Source: Dissophora ornata (lineage: Eukaryota > Mortierellomycota > Mortierellomycetes > Mortierellales > Mortierellaceae). Taken from it: DNA of 10,844 nt. The stretch lies in assembly GCA_025201705.1 (NCBI GenBank), contig MU617557.1:1-10844 (forward strand). Reading direction: 5' to 3'. The translations under genes and the position numbers were made by a program. The notes under the pieces are model-generated. The model saw nothing but the letters and a program-made list of their open reading frames with translations. It had not been told where the DNA came from and did no database searches. This document shows, in pieces, positions 1-8,563 of the stretch (positions are counted from its first letter, which is position 1; each line of letters opens with the position of its first letter).

Positions 1-350
1 TGTTGCACTGAGTGAGACTCTGCACCATTTTTTGGGTCCCTCCTTTCTTCCTTCGCTCACTTCCTCAATTCAGTCGCGGAGCATTCTAAAATATATATTA
101 CACACTCATCATATATTTAGACGTGATCTTCTGTCTTCGATGCGATTTTAACACGCATCTTCGCCCTTTGTCGCATCCGTATCGTATCGCAACCATATCA
201 CAGCCATCATACCGTAAATCTTTGCTCGTACAACAGAGTGACCAAGGTAAAGAAAAAAAAAAGTGGATTCTAAACATTATTCGTACAAATAAGATTGGGC
301 AAACATGCTTAGTAAAAAAAGCCGATAGTGGGAATCATTGTCCATTTGTG

Positions 351-369
351 TATATATATATATTATATA
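351..369. repeat. TA microsatellite
   Basis: Alternating TA covers about 12 bases, followed after a one-base interruption by a further TATATAT stretch. It is a simple low-melting repeat. It could act as a TATA-like element in either direction, but no gene start lies at a fitting distance on either strand. Confidence 0.75.
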
Positions 370-956
370 TGTTTGCATGCTTCTGACAATCACTGCTTTT
401 GCTACAGTAACGAGCTAGGGTAAGAAGGCAATACGCAATTTGGGATTGAAAACACCAGGTCAGGGCAAAAACAATCCCTAGGAAAGAGGACAAAGAAGGG
501 AGATGCTGCATCCATGGACGTTTTGAGACATAGCCTTCCAGGGACACATTATTTTAATACCTTGAACAAGCTGTTCCTTTTTTCCCAAGAGTGGGTGGCG
601 ACCCAGGAGATTTGACGATGAAAGCTGGGTAGGGTCGCTATCTACCATGAAACACGGAGAAATGTCATATGTCATAAACAGGACGTTGAAGCCATGCACC
701 GCGAGAAAAGACAGAGAAGCGACCCAAACTAGAAGTCGAACGAGAAAGTTTATACACAAGAGATGAGGTGATCATTCACGACAGTTTTATCTGAGGTCTT
801 TTCCCCCCTTGCGTTGAGGAATATCCAACCATGAATGCATGAGATCGCTTTGTTTGTCAAACTAGTGTCGGTTATCGTGTTTCAATTCTTCCGTTTTATG
901 ATTACGCATGCAGCCAGGCACGCAGTGTGTAGTGCCGCAGCCTCGTTTTCTTTGGT

Positions 957-982
957 GGTTGGTTGGTTGGTTGGCTGGTTGG
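957..982 (+). repeat. GGTT tetranucleotide repeat, possible two-tier G-quadruplex
   Basis: The plus strand carries four GGTT units, one GGCT unit, one more GGTT and a final GG, followed directly by GGGGATGGGGATG. Seven closely spaced GG tracts could fold into a two-quartet G-quadruplex. The spacing resembles the GG/TT pattern of known two-tier quadruplexes. A shorter cluster of the same motif lies at 9372-9391. No gene is attached to either copy, so this is probably simple-repeat expansion. Confidence 0.7.
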
Positions 983-2393
983 AGGGGATGGGGATGTTTG
1001 CGGCAAGGCCACATCGGAGGGAGTGCTGTCAAGGATAGATGGATCAATACTGATATTGGCGTTCATTTTGTTTCCTCTTTCTTATTGGAGTTGTGGAAAG
1101 CTGATTGATTGGCCTGTGTTTATTGTTCAGACCAGAGAGCATACGTGGATGTACATGCAATTTGCAAGTTCGTCAAAAGGAAAATATTACTTACGCTTCG
1201 CTACCATCTAAACTGTCATTTCAAACATAGTTCGCTGCGGATTTATTCTCCAGCAACGCGACAAGAGGTAAGGCTTGCATTGCCAGGGAGAAGAAAATGC
1301 TTAGAAGCGCGATTTGTAAGAAAAAAAAAAAGGACCTTTCGGCAAAAATGAAGTTCACTTTGAGAGGCGATCTCTCGTCATGATTGTGTTGCTTCATCAG
1401 CGGGAAAGAGGCCATGGGGAAGAGAGGGGAGGTTATATGGAATGGCGATAGCGGATGGCTCGCTGATCAGGCAGAATCTCTCGGCGTAAACTCGGAGACA
1501 AAAAGGGAAACCGCCGATTATGCATAGCATTGTTCTCGTCACTATGAGTTAAGATCGCGCACTAGCCCGAAAAAAATGTGAAAGAGGGTGTATTGCCAAG
1601 GTCCTTTCTGTACATCCTTCTTTTTTGCGGGTTAGCGGGGTCCCGGGGGGTCCTAGGAACTATTCTGATATCTGAGAAGGGCATAGTGTTTTCCTACATC
1701 ACCAGGATATATCAGGTGTTCATTTGTGTTCATGGATGTCAACCTTACCCTTGGTGTCCTTCATTACGCGTATATCCACAAGAGAAACTGCAATATGTGG
1801 TAGTGCAAGGTTGAAGACCGTATTGACGTTGATAAGGCATCGCTCAGAGTGGAGATATTTAGGTACATTTCTGCAGTAGAATCGTCACAGAAGAGTGAAG
1901 AACGACACCAGGCAACTTGGGACTGGAGGCGGGGACTGCAAAAGAGCTGGGTAGCAACGAAACAGGGGATATGAGGAAAAGATACAACAACCATATCCCG
2001 ACAAACAAAGTATGGTGGTAGCATATGCTTTCTGCAGAAGCATGACTGGCCACTGAGGAGGCGCGTATGACCGCGAGGTGATTCTATGCATGCTGCGACG
2101 TTACATGCCGCAACCATTTAGATGACGCTGGTTTGAGGGCCGCTCTAAGCTTGCGCCTCACCCCCATTGAGCGCCGATGCGCTATCCTCATCATTCCTCG
2201 CATTACAGAGCGTTAGCAGTGAGCGATAATTAACATTGACACTTGGAGGAGGAAAAAAAAACTGAAATGAGACGGGCTCACACTCTTTGCAGCGTGGGAT
2301 GGCTACCATCAATGAACCCCAAAAGCCAGTCGAGAATCCATTTTGGGTTTGGGTTGCGGTCTGGTCCGCTCTCTTCCTTTTGTTCCTCTTCCC

Positions 2394-2645
2394 TTACATA
2401 TTTTTGTCTACAACAAACACCTCCGTATCAAGAAAGCGTGTGATGGTGCGACGGAGGCTGTAACGATAGCGCGCTTGTTCATCGTGGGTATCATCGTCAT
2501 CGCTTCCATCGTCAACAATATCATCATCCCACCTTCATCGGCATACTCTAGTTTCTGCCACGCGGCATGAACGGCACGCCACAGGGCACGTCCTTTGCTC
2601 TCTTTGCTCCAACACACCCTGGCCCGCTCTGTCCTACTCTTTTAC
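2394..2645 (-). other. Coding-like stretch with a frame change; possible gene remnant
   Basis: On the minus strand one frame is open from about 2645 down past 2530. It encodes a charged, Trp-containing stretch (for example KGRALWRAVHAAWQKLEYAD) but has no ATG. From 2534 a second frame, offset by one base, is open to a TAA at 2396-2394. It starts with an Asp-rich run and ends in FLDTEVFVVDKNM. Read together they look like one protein broken by a single-base shift near 2530. The Asp run comes from an ATC-type microsatellite, and each frame alone is short enough to be chance. The region also lies just upstream of the gene at 2833 and may simply be its promoter. I do not recognise any family. Confidence 0.2.
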
Positions 2646-2723
2646 TCAACATGCACATCCGAAACCCTTTGCGAAAAGAACACTAGTCGATATTGAGGTT
2701 GTGGACGACACTTTCTGATTACG

Positions 2724-2758
2724 TTCTCTTTCTTTCTCTTTATTCCTCCTCCTCCCCT
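2724..2758 (+). promoter_or_regulatory. Pyrimidine-rich tract upstream of the 2833 gene
   Basis: About 35 bases are almost entirely C and T, ending some 75 bases before the ATG at 2833. CT-rich blocks just upstream of the transcription start are common in fungal promoters. No clear TATA or CCAAT box was seen nearby. The assignment as a core-promoter element is inferred from position and composition only. Confidence 0.4.
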
Positions 2759-2832
2759 GGCATTCACAGCCATTCCAAACCACACAGCTACGGAAATTAA
2801 AAAGGCGGCATCAGCCGAACAAAAATAGGGCC

Positions 2833-5800
2833 ATGCAGTCGGATCGTGCCTATCAGCTGCCTATCAGCAATGTTGCCTATCATGTCTACAACCCCGAGGA
2901 TGACCTCGACCGCGCCCAGGCCGTCTCAAAGCAAGCCTTCCAGCGGACAATGGATAATTACCATGAGCATGAACAACTCGCAGACCGCTTCCAGGTCGAG
3001 CTTGACAAGCGTGAGAGGCTGGCCCAAGAACGCAAAGAGCACGAGAAACTCCACAAGGCCCAGAAGCAAAAGTCCTCAAAGCGCTCCCAGCACGGCCGAA
3101 GTCAGGATAGATCTCACCCTCAGCTGCCAGAACGACATTCTCTTCGGCGTCATGTCCGCAACTCAAGCGCAAATACCAGTAATAACAGCGTTGCTGACAG
3201 CAGCAAAGATTCACAGCCAGAAAAGGCCGCGGGCGAAAGGGTCTCTGGAAGCCATAAGCGCTCGCGCCGAAACTCGGATGTTAGCACCAGCGATATCAGC
3301 GGCTATGGCGATGACGATGTGAGGATAACGCTGCCCGGGCCAAAGTCAGTTCAACACCAACCAAGCTCGGCCTCATCTCGCAACGGCGGTGGCAGCAATC
3401 ACCTTACTCATTCGAATGAACGATCTCTGTCTAGCTCCCCAGCACTCCCGCTGACGCCATCACCGCGGCTCACGCCATCGGATGCAAGGAATGAGAATCA
3501 GACCGGTCTTGAATCAGCCACAGATCTTGTCACCCGATCTTTGGACCAACCCGCCGCCAACTCTTCGACCTCCAGTCTGGCTGCCTCAACATCTTCGCCC
3601 ACTTTCGCCACACCTTCAGTACTTTCTCGACCGGGACATATGATTACAGGACGAAGGAAACGAAAGCAAGCCATCCCAGTACATCCTTCAGTCGTTGAGC
3701 GTATTCCTGGGATCACTCTCAGGTTCCAGCGCGAGAAGCAAGGCGACCAATTGGAGGTGGAGATTCTCAAGAACTTGGATGATTACAAGACACGACCCGA
3801 CGGCGACCAGACCCCAGCCTCGAAACTTCAGGCAACACAGGATATTCGCAAAGTCAAGGAGTCGATCGAGTCTGGGCGACCAGGGTATTCCTTTTTCCCG
3901 ACACCGTCCTTGCAGTCGCGGCGCCAGTCATCAGCAGACCTTGGAGCCACTCCAGCTAGCACTACGGCATTGCAGTGGAGCTCACCATTTTCGTCGTCGC
4001 TGGCTTCATTAGCCTGGGCGAATTCAAATGGCGACTCACTAGAGTCATTAGCCACGATAACAGATCTATTTGATGTCAGATCTTTGCCACTATCATGGGA
4101 AAACTTCTCGACTCGGGAATGCGTCGTGAACAAAGTGGTTGGGAAACATGACAAGGATCTGGATATTCTGGAAGAGGTTGTTCAGGATGCGATCGCAAGG
4201 CAGCATTATACCCATCAACACCAGCAGCCAAACCAAGCGCACCACGAACGAGACCAAGAATATAGTCCTGCACCTGCGTATTCACCAATGACGCTCTCTG
4301 GAGCTTCGATTGGCTCTGGCGCAGCAGCAGCTGCAGCTGCCTCGACCGTTTCTCTGGGTCAACGCTCTTCCAAATTTACTATCCCGTCCTCAGCAGGGAC
4401 AAGTAATCGCTCTGTACCGACTCGTGCGACGCGCAGCAGGACGCACATCTCAGATGGAGGCAATCATAAAGTAGAGGCCGAGTTGGTGGCACATGAAGAT
4501 ATCGAACTTGTTTTGAAGCAAAAGCGAAAGAAAAAGTTGGAGGAACGGAGGCGCTTGGGTAGCAAGGCCAGCTCCAAGGATGAGGAGGAGGATGATGATG
4601 ATGATCGGCGCACACAGCCGGAGGACGAGGACGAGGACGAACTCCTCGATGACAGAGAGAAATACGCTGAACACAAGAACCCTCGCGAGGATGATCACGA
4701 CATGGATGCAGCTCATGACGTCCAAACGGATGAAAATCTAGAGAATGAGGATGAGGATGTGCCCATGTCGAAACGGAACAGACCACAGCGAAGTAGACAG
4801 GTTTCTTCAACGGAGAGCGATGCTGCTTCGGAAAGGTCACGCCAGGCAGCAGCACGGGCAAAAGCATCGGTTAGAGCGAGAGTCGGCCCGGCGCGTTATC
4901 GTGACGAATCAACGCCATCGTCGAGTGATGACGACAATGACGCTGAGGATGACGAGGATTACCGTGACCACAACTACAGGGCAACGGTAGCATCCCACAG
5001 AAAGAGAACTCTCTCTGAGCCGAAGATCATACCTCCCACTTCACGGAAAGCGCTACCGGAACGCAAGCCTAGCGTTGCAATACCGTCAGCAAGGATTCAG
5101 GAGACACAGGAGAAGATTCCCACAGTTCCAGAGTCAACACAGGCGAGGCGTCCGTCACAGACTCTATCGCACCGATCACAGACAGCCATGCCAGTCTCGA
5201 TCCCTATTGTGTCAAGCGATGGTGTCCGACGAAACAAGAAGCTTTGGTCGCGGGGCAGGAATACTAGAAAGGAGGATGAAGTTGTGGATACAACAAGCGA
5301 TGACAGCGACGATTCCGGGAGTGAAGGTAGAGATGACGACAGCAAGATGCCACTTGTGAAACATGTACAGTCAAGCAAGTCGATGCCGACCATCGCCGCG
5401 GATATTTCGACCGCAGATCGCACTGGAAGAATCTCCTCGATTTCTATGAACCTTACAAGTAGCCCTGGAAAGCACGCCTCGGTTTCTATGACCCCAACCC
5501 CTGTTTCACCTCGGAGCGATATCAAGAAGATTTCAATGAGGAATTCTCCACCGCCCACTCCAGTCTCCAACTCGAGCGTGGATCTGAGAGACAGTAGTAA
5601 CGCCTCTGGTAGTCAGGAGTCGGGAGGTCGAACCCGCGCACGGGCCAGGTCGTTCTCGAGTACGATCGTGACGACCGACAAGATCAACTTTTTCGAGTCT
5701 GCGTTGGATGTCATTGAGCAAAAGCGACGAGAGACACTGGCGAAGAAAAGGGCAGCGCGGGCCGAAGCTGAGGAGCGAGAGCGTCTGGAGCGTGAGAAGC

Positions 5801-6309
5801 AAGAGCAGCGTGATAGAGAAGAGAAGCATGAGAAGGAACTTAAAGAATCAGCTGTTCGGGCGCAACAGCAGGGAAAGGCACAGAAAATTGAGGCTAGCAA
5901 TTTGCCAAAGTCATCGAAATCGCTGCCGGGGCGTGTTTTGCGTAGGAACAGGACGGACGCGTCTGCAGAGGACGGTTCTGCTGACCTGGATTGCGCCTCG
6001 TGCCGATTGGAGCTTTCGCCAGAGGACAAGACCCTCTGGAGGGCAGCGCAGGAGTCTGGCGAGATCCGGTTGCCGAAGACTTGGGGCACGCACGCGATCC
6101 TGTGCACAACCTGCAGGCAACAGTACCTTGACCATCATTGGAGATGCACCGCTTGTTTCTACGTGCCTGTAAAGGAGGAGATGGCGACGTCTGGCGCGTC
6201 ATGCAGTCGATGCAAGGCTGGCACGTGGCTGATGGAGGCTGTGCGGTTAGCCCCGAACGCATCGGCCAAGGATGGTCGACGCAAGAATGTGTCGGATATG
6301 TCGGTGTAG
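2833..6309 (+). CDS. Large disordered, probably nuclear protein with C-terminal GATA-like/CxxC zinc-binding domain
   Basis: This is a single exon of 1158 codons, starting at ATG in the context GGGCCATGC and ending TAG. Most of the protein is low-complexity and rich in Ser, Arg, Asp and Glu. Visible parts, in order: a charged N-terminus with a probable helix at about 40-80; Ser/Thr-Pro clusters at about 200-217 and 880-915; a basic cluster RRKRK at 274-278; a better-structured block at 281-318 containing VERIPGITLRFQ; a second at 404-454 containing DLFDVRSLPLSWENF; seven Ala at 497-503; a strongly basic stretch at 562-574; acidic runs at about 583-608 and 690-712; and a charged coiled coil at about 955-1020. 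At the C-terminus four CxxC pairs sit at C1054/1057, C1091/1094, C1105/1108 and C1124/1127. The first two, with TLWR between and ILCTTCRQQY at the second, resemble a GATA finger whose loop is 33 residues instead of 17-18. The basic clusters suggest nuclear location. A role in DNA or chromatin binding is inference; I recognise no named orthologue. Confidence 0.93.
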   Translation: MQSDRAYQLPISNVAYHVYNPEDDLDRAQAVSKQAFQRTMDNYHEHEQLADRFQVELDKRERLAQERKEHEKLHKAQKQKSSKRSQHGRSQDRSHPQLPERHSLRRHVRNSSANTSNNSVADSSKDSQPEKAAGERVSGSHKRSRRNSDVSTSDISGYGDDDVRITLPGPKSVQHQPSSASSRNGGGSNHLTHSNERSLSSSPALPLTPSPRLTPSDARNENQTGLESATDLVTRSLDQPAANSSTSSLAASTSSPTFATPSVLSRPGHMITGRRKRKQAIPVHPSVVERIPGITLRFQREKQGDQLEVEILKNLDDYKTRPDGDQTPASKLQATQDIRKVKESIESGRPGYSFFPTPSLQSRRQSSADLGATPASTTALQWSSPFSSSLASLAWANSNGDSLESLATITDLFDVRSLPLSWENFSTRECVVNKVVGKHDKDLDILEEVVQDAIARQHYTHQHQQPNQAHHERDQEYSPAPAYSPMTLSGASIGSGAAAAAAASTVSLGQRSSKFTIPSSAGTSNRSVPTRATRSRTHISDGGNHKVEAELVAHEDIELVLKQKRKKKLEERRRLGSKASSKDEEEDDDDDRRTQPEDEDEDELLDDREKYAEHKNPREDDHDMDAAHDVQTDENLENEDEDVPMSKRNRPQRSRQVSSTESDAASERSRQAAARAKASVRARVGPARYRDESTPSSSDDDNDAEDDEDYRDHNYRATVASHRKRTLSEPKIIPPTSRKALPERKPSVAIPSARIQETQEKIPTVPESTQARRPSQTLSHRSQTAMPVSIPIVSSDGVRRNKKLWSRGRNTRKEDEVVDTTSDDSDDSGSEGRDDDSKMPLVKHVQSSKSMPTIAADISTADRTGRISSISMNLTSSPGKHASVSMTPTPVSPRSDIKKISMRNSPPPTPVSNSSVDLRDSSNASGSQESGGRTRARARSFSSTIVTTDKINFFESALDVIEQKRRETLAKKRAARAEAEERERLEREKQEQRDREEKHEKELKESAVRAQQQGKAQKIEASNLPKSSKSLPGRVLRRNRTDASAEDGSADLDCASCRLELSPEDKTLWRAAQESGEIRLPKTWGTHAILCTTCRQQYLDHHWRCTACFYVPVKEEMATSGASCSRCKAGTWLMEAVRLAPNASAKDGRRKNVSDMSV

Positions 6310-6323
6310 ATGCATTGCTGCCA

Positions 6324-6329
6324 ATTAAA
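6324..6329 (+). terminator. Possible polyadenylation signal ATTAAA
   Basis: ATTAAA, the commonest variant of AATAAA, lies 15 bases after the stop codon of the 1158-residue gene. This is close to the stop but usable in fungi. No exact AATAAA was seen before the next gene starts at 6549, so this is the best candidate end signal for that transcript. Confidence 0.35.
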
Positions 6330-6548
6330 ATCGCTCAGAGTTTTGAACTTCTGTAATTGAACGTGTTTCGCCTACATGCTCGGCACAGACCCGTGTTGGC
6401 CGAACACAGCAAGTGCGACTGAGAAGATCTCCCGTGTGTCGTCGGAGTTCTCACGTTACCTCGGACATATGTCCGCTTGGGCATGCATGCATTCAATTCA
6501 TGTTGCCGTTTCTCCACTTTCTTCCTCTCAAAAGAACACATCCATATC

Positions 6549-7747
6549 ATGTTGCGTCAGGTTTCTGTCAGGACGGCATCAGCTGTTCCCCGAGGTACCG
6601 ACTACTCCTTATACCTGCCAGCAATACTGAACAAGGGATTTCCTGGGAGCAAACATTGACAGCTTCGGGATTTAGTTTCCCGAATCAGATTCGCGAAAGC
6701 GTGTCGGCATGCATCACTGTTTTTTAGCCGCCCCCGGCTCCTAACACCGCGCTTGCTGTTTTCTCTATCACTCTCTCTCGTCACCCACTATCTACCTGTC
6801 TGTTGTTTTTTTTCCGTACCACGTTAGTCTACTCGCGAGTCCTCGTTCCTTCCCTCTCTGCAACACCCATCCGCTCACTCCACGTTTCGTCCGTGTCACA
6901 GGCCAAGAACGTGAACGACTACCGCGCAAAACGCGAAAAGTTCCCAGAGGATGATGTTTCAACGCGCTTCATCGAAGGCCAAGGCCGAAGTCCTAGCATA
7001 TTGGACAAGGCCTCGCAATCACTCCTGTTGACAGAGCTCGTACGTGGAATGTGGGTTGTTCTCGAGTCGTTCTTCAGACCACCTTATACGTTGATGTATC
7101 CGTTTGAGAAGGGCGCACTCGGTCCACGATTCCGAGGCGAGCACGCCCTGAGACGTTATCCTTCAGGTACGCAAAAAGCAGAATATAGCCATCTCAGGAG
7201 CGCGTTTGGAATACCGGCAAGGCGCGATCAGGATCTGCAGGAGATGAACCATCCGATATATGTCAATGCTATACTATGAGTGGGGTAACGGGTCAGGATT
7301 GCAGGCTACAATGCGTGCACCAGAATGCAGTTGTGCTCCTCGTTTATTGAAAGAGCAACAAGGCTGACGCGATTTATTACTACGTACTTGTAATGGACGT
7401 CCGAAAAATGATCGATACACATAAATCAAATAGGCGAGGAGCGCTGCATTGCCTGCAAGCTGTGTGAAGCTGTCTGCCCTGCACAGGCAATTACGATCGA
7501 GGCCGAGCCTCGTGAGGACGGGTCACGTCGCACGACCCGCTACGACATCGATATGACCAAATGTATCTTCTGTGGCTTCTGTCAGGAGGCTTGTCCAGTC
7601 GATGCCATCGTTGAGGGTCCCAATTATGAATATGCCACAGAGACACACGAGGAGTTGTTGTACAATAAGGAGAAGCTGTTGGCGAATGGCGATAAGTGGG
7701 AGGTCGAGTTGGCACGAAACCTCGAGGCTGATCATCTTTATCGCTAA
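6549..7747 (+). CDS. NDUFS8: Mitochondrial complex I 23 kDa (TYKY) iron-sulfur subunit, three exons
   Basis: My model is join(6549..6594, 6828..7166, 7434..7747), 699 bases, 232 residues. The protein is the peripheral-arm subunit of NADH:ubiquinone oxidoreductase that carries clusters N6a and N6b and passes electrons toward the N2 cluster. Family signatures are clear: [58 protein letters not shown], then [12 protein letters not shown] (C133, C136, C139, C143) and [16 protein letters not shown] (C172, C175, C178, C182), ending near AWGN-type family tails with NLEADHLYR. Human and Neurospora subunits are about 210-220 residues, so the length fits. The open frame around exon 2 has no ATG. Exon 1 supplies ATG plus 15 codons ([15 protein letters not shown]), rich in Arg, Ser and Ala and free of acidic residues, as expected for a matrix-targeting presequence, and its phase matches exon 2 exactly. 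Exons 2 and 3 are certain; exon 1 is well supported but predicted. Transcribed in the same direction as the gene upstream, 239 bases away. Confidence 0.93.
6595..6827 (+). other. Intron 1 of the NDUFS8 gene
   Basis: The intron is 233 bases, GTACCG at the donor and a pyrimidine-rich run ending ACGTTAG at the acceptor, in phase 1. It joins a lone G from exon 1 to TC in exon 2 to make a Val codon. CTAAC at 6741-6745 is a consensus-like branch site but lies 82 bases from the acceptor, farther than usual; a nearer weak site may be used. The intron is needed because the frame of exon 2 has no ATG before a TAG at 6725. Confidence 0.72.
7167..7433 (+). other. Intron 2 of the NDUFS8 gene
   Basis: The intron is 267 bases, donor GTACGC and acceptor AAATAG, in phase 1. 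It splits the Gly codon of the conserved YPSGEERC segment, and joining the flanks restores the family sequence without gap. If retained, translation ends at a TGA at 7277-7279 before either iron-sulfur motif, giving a non-functional product. CTGAC at 7364-7368 is a possible branch site. Both introns share a GTAC donor. I see no snoRNA boxes or other RNA gene inside it. Confidence 0.93.
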
Positions 7748-8073
7748 AGATAAAACATGAAGATGGGCGAGATCTTGGGAGTAACAAGAGAAGTTTTTCT
7801 TTGGAGTAGGTAGCTATGAATGATTACAGTTGCTGTCAATATACATTTTTTTTTTTTAACGCACACATTATTGTAAATATGAAGGACATTCTATGCAAAG
7901 CAAATTGAGTCGTATGGAGAAACCGATAATCGAGTGCCAGTCCCGCTAGGTTGTTTATATTTTATTTGTAAAGTACTGGTCATTAAAAGCAGAGGCTACT
8001 GCCAGCCAAGTGAGAAATTCCTGTCATCGAAGCGGGTAACAATTTGATTCCTATTCTGCTGCAGCGGACATGT
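7748..8073. other. Convergent intergenic region
   Basis: This stretch holds the 3' ends of the NDUFS8 gene (+) and the cysteine-rich peptide gene (-). It contains a run of 12 T at 7846-7857 and otherwise AT-rich sequence. No exact AATAAA was seen on the plus strand, so the end of the NDUFS8 transcript cannot be placed. No open frame here shows recognisable features. Confidence 0.6.
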
Positions 8074-8079
8074 TTTATT
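8074..8079 (-). terminator. AATAAA polyadenylation signal of the peptide gene
   Basis: The minus strand reads AATAAA here, 92 bases after the final TAG of the cysteine-rich peptide frame. Together with the TATA box at 8563-8558 it outlines a complete small transcription unit on the minus strand. Confidence 0.55.
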
Positions 8080-8170
8080 AGGAAAAAATCGGATGTCAGG
8101 GGGACGGAAATTCGTCGAAAGCAAGTGAATAGATATATTTCTGCAAGAACCTGTTACCCGACCATGACTT

Positions 8171-8431
8171 CTACCAGCAGTAGTAACCGTCGCAGCCCCT
8201 CTTGCGGCAATGCTTTCCGTAGGTAAAAGTGTCGGGGACCGCGATGTCCTAGCAATGGTCCATAATACTGTCCCTTCACCATCCTAGAGCTGATCCCTCG
8301 GAGCAGGCGCATCTAGAGACACCAAGGTGAGGAAGACATCCCTGACAGGTGCAAGTGCGTGCCTCAGCGGTATGCGTTGTCATGGCGAGGACAGCCAGCA
8401 TCGCGGCGAAAATATAGGCAAGACCCTTCAT
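8171..8431 (-). CDS. Small secreted cysteine-rich peptide gene, interrupted by two in-frame stops (intron or decay)
   Basis: On the minus strand an ATG at 8431 opens a frame with a textbook signal peptide of about 24 residues: MKGLAYIFAAMLAVLAM, then THTAEA as a likely cleavage site. Next comes a Cys-rich stretch, TCTCQGC then RCAC. The same frame, 87 codons in all, ends KHCRKRGCDGYYCW and TAG. Between the two halves lie TGA at codon 52 and TAG at codon 61. One explanation is an intron from 8320 to 8249 (72 bases, keeps frame), leaving six Cys as CxCxxC ... Cx4Cx4C; its acceptor GCTAG is fair but the donor GTCTCT is poor. The other is a decayed gene, since the intervening residues also include Cys. 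A TATA box and AATAAA flank the frame at suitable distances, which favours a real or recently real gene. Six to ten Cys with a signal peptide fits secreted defensin-like or effector-like peptides in general, but I recognise no family and claim no activity. Confidence 0.55.
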
Positions 8432-8557
8432 TGGTTGTAACGTGTATTTACTGTAGGGATTTAGTGTCGGCGTAGGGGGAGGAGCGACGGTCAGAGTGGA
8501 GGTGGAAGACAGTTGAGAAGACGAAAGGTCAAGGACATTGTGTTGTGAATTCGATGA

Positions 8558-8563
8558 TTTTAT
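8558..8563 (-). promoter_or_regulatory. TATA box of the cysteine-rich peptide gene
   Basis: The minus strand reads GGTATAAAATC, an exact TATAAA core, 127 bases upstream of the ATG at 8431. The stretch between is free of other ATGs except one about 30 bases downstream of the box that opens a short frame, and contains pyrimidine-rich sequence typical of a fungal leader. A consensus TATA box usually marks inducible genes, which would suit a secreted peptide; that last point is inference. Confidence 0.55.

Larger units (their letters stand above)
1..2393. other. Gene-poor spacer, no supported gene
   Basis: I read both strands and found no gene I would defend. The longest open frames are about 80-117 codons. 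Several lack an ATG, none shows a recognisable domain, and none has a convincing set of splice sites. The frame on the minus strand at about 759-478 has a hydrophobic start that resembles a signal peptide, but it opens with TTG rather than ATG. Base composition is AT-leaning with many A and T runs, unlike the GC-richer coding sequence that begins at 2833. No tRNA B box or rRNA core was seen. A heavily spliced or very short gene cannot be excluded. Confidence 0.6.

Noticed and set aside
478..759. Minus-strand frame with a hydrophobic start resembling a signal peptide
   Set aside because: It begins with TTG, has no ATG before the hydrophobic stretch, and shows no Cys pattern, domain or flanking promoter and poly(A) signals to support it.
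1764..2117. 117-residue minus-strand frame with an ATG
   Set aside because: Composition looks random, no domain is visible, and other frames on the same strand are also open here, so the opening is likely chance.
2651..2686. Twelve-codon upstream open reading frame before the 2833 gene
   Set aside because: Whether it lies in the transcript is unknown. The pyrimidine tract at 2724-2758 suggests transcription may start downstream of it.
6803..7279. A 158-residue single-exon protein starting at 6803
   Set aside because: The start codon would be TTG, and the 3' part after 7166 reads into an intron. Splicing to 7434 restores the conserved complex I sequence with both iron-sulfur motifs.
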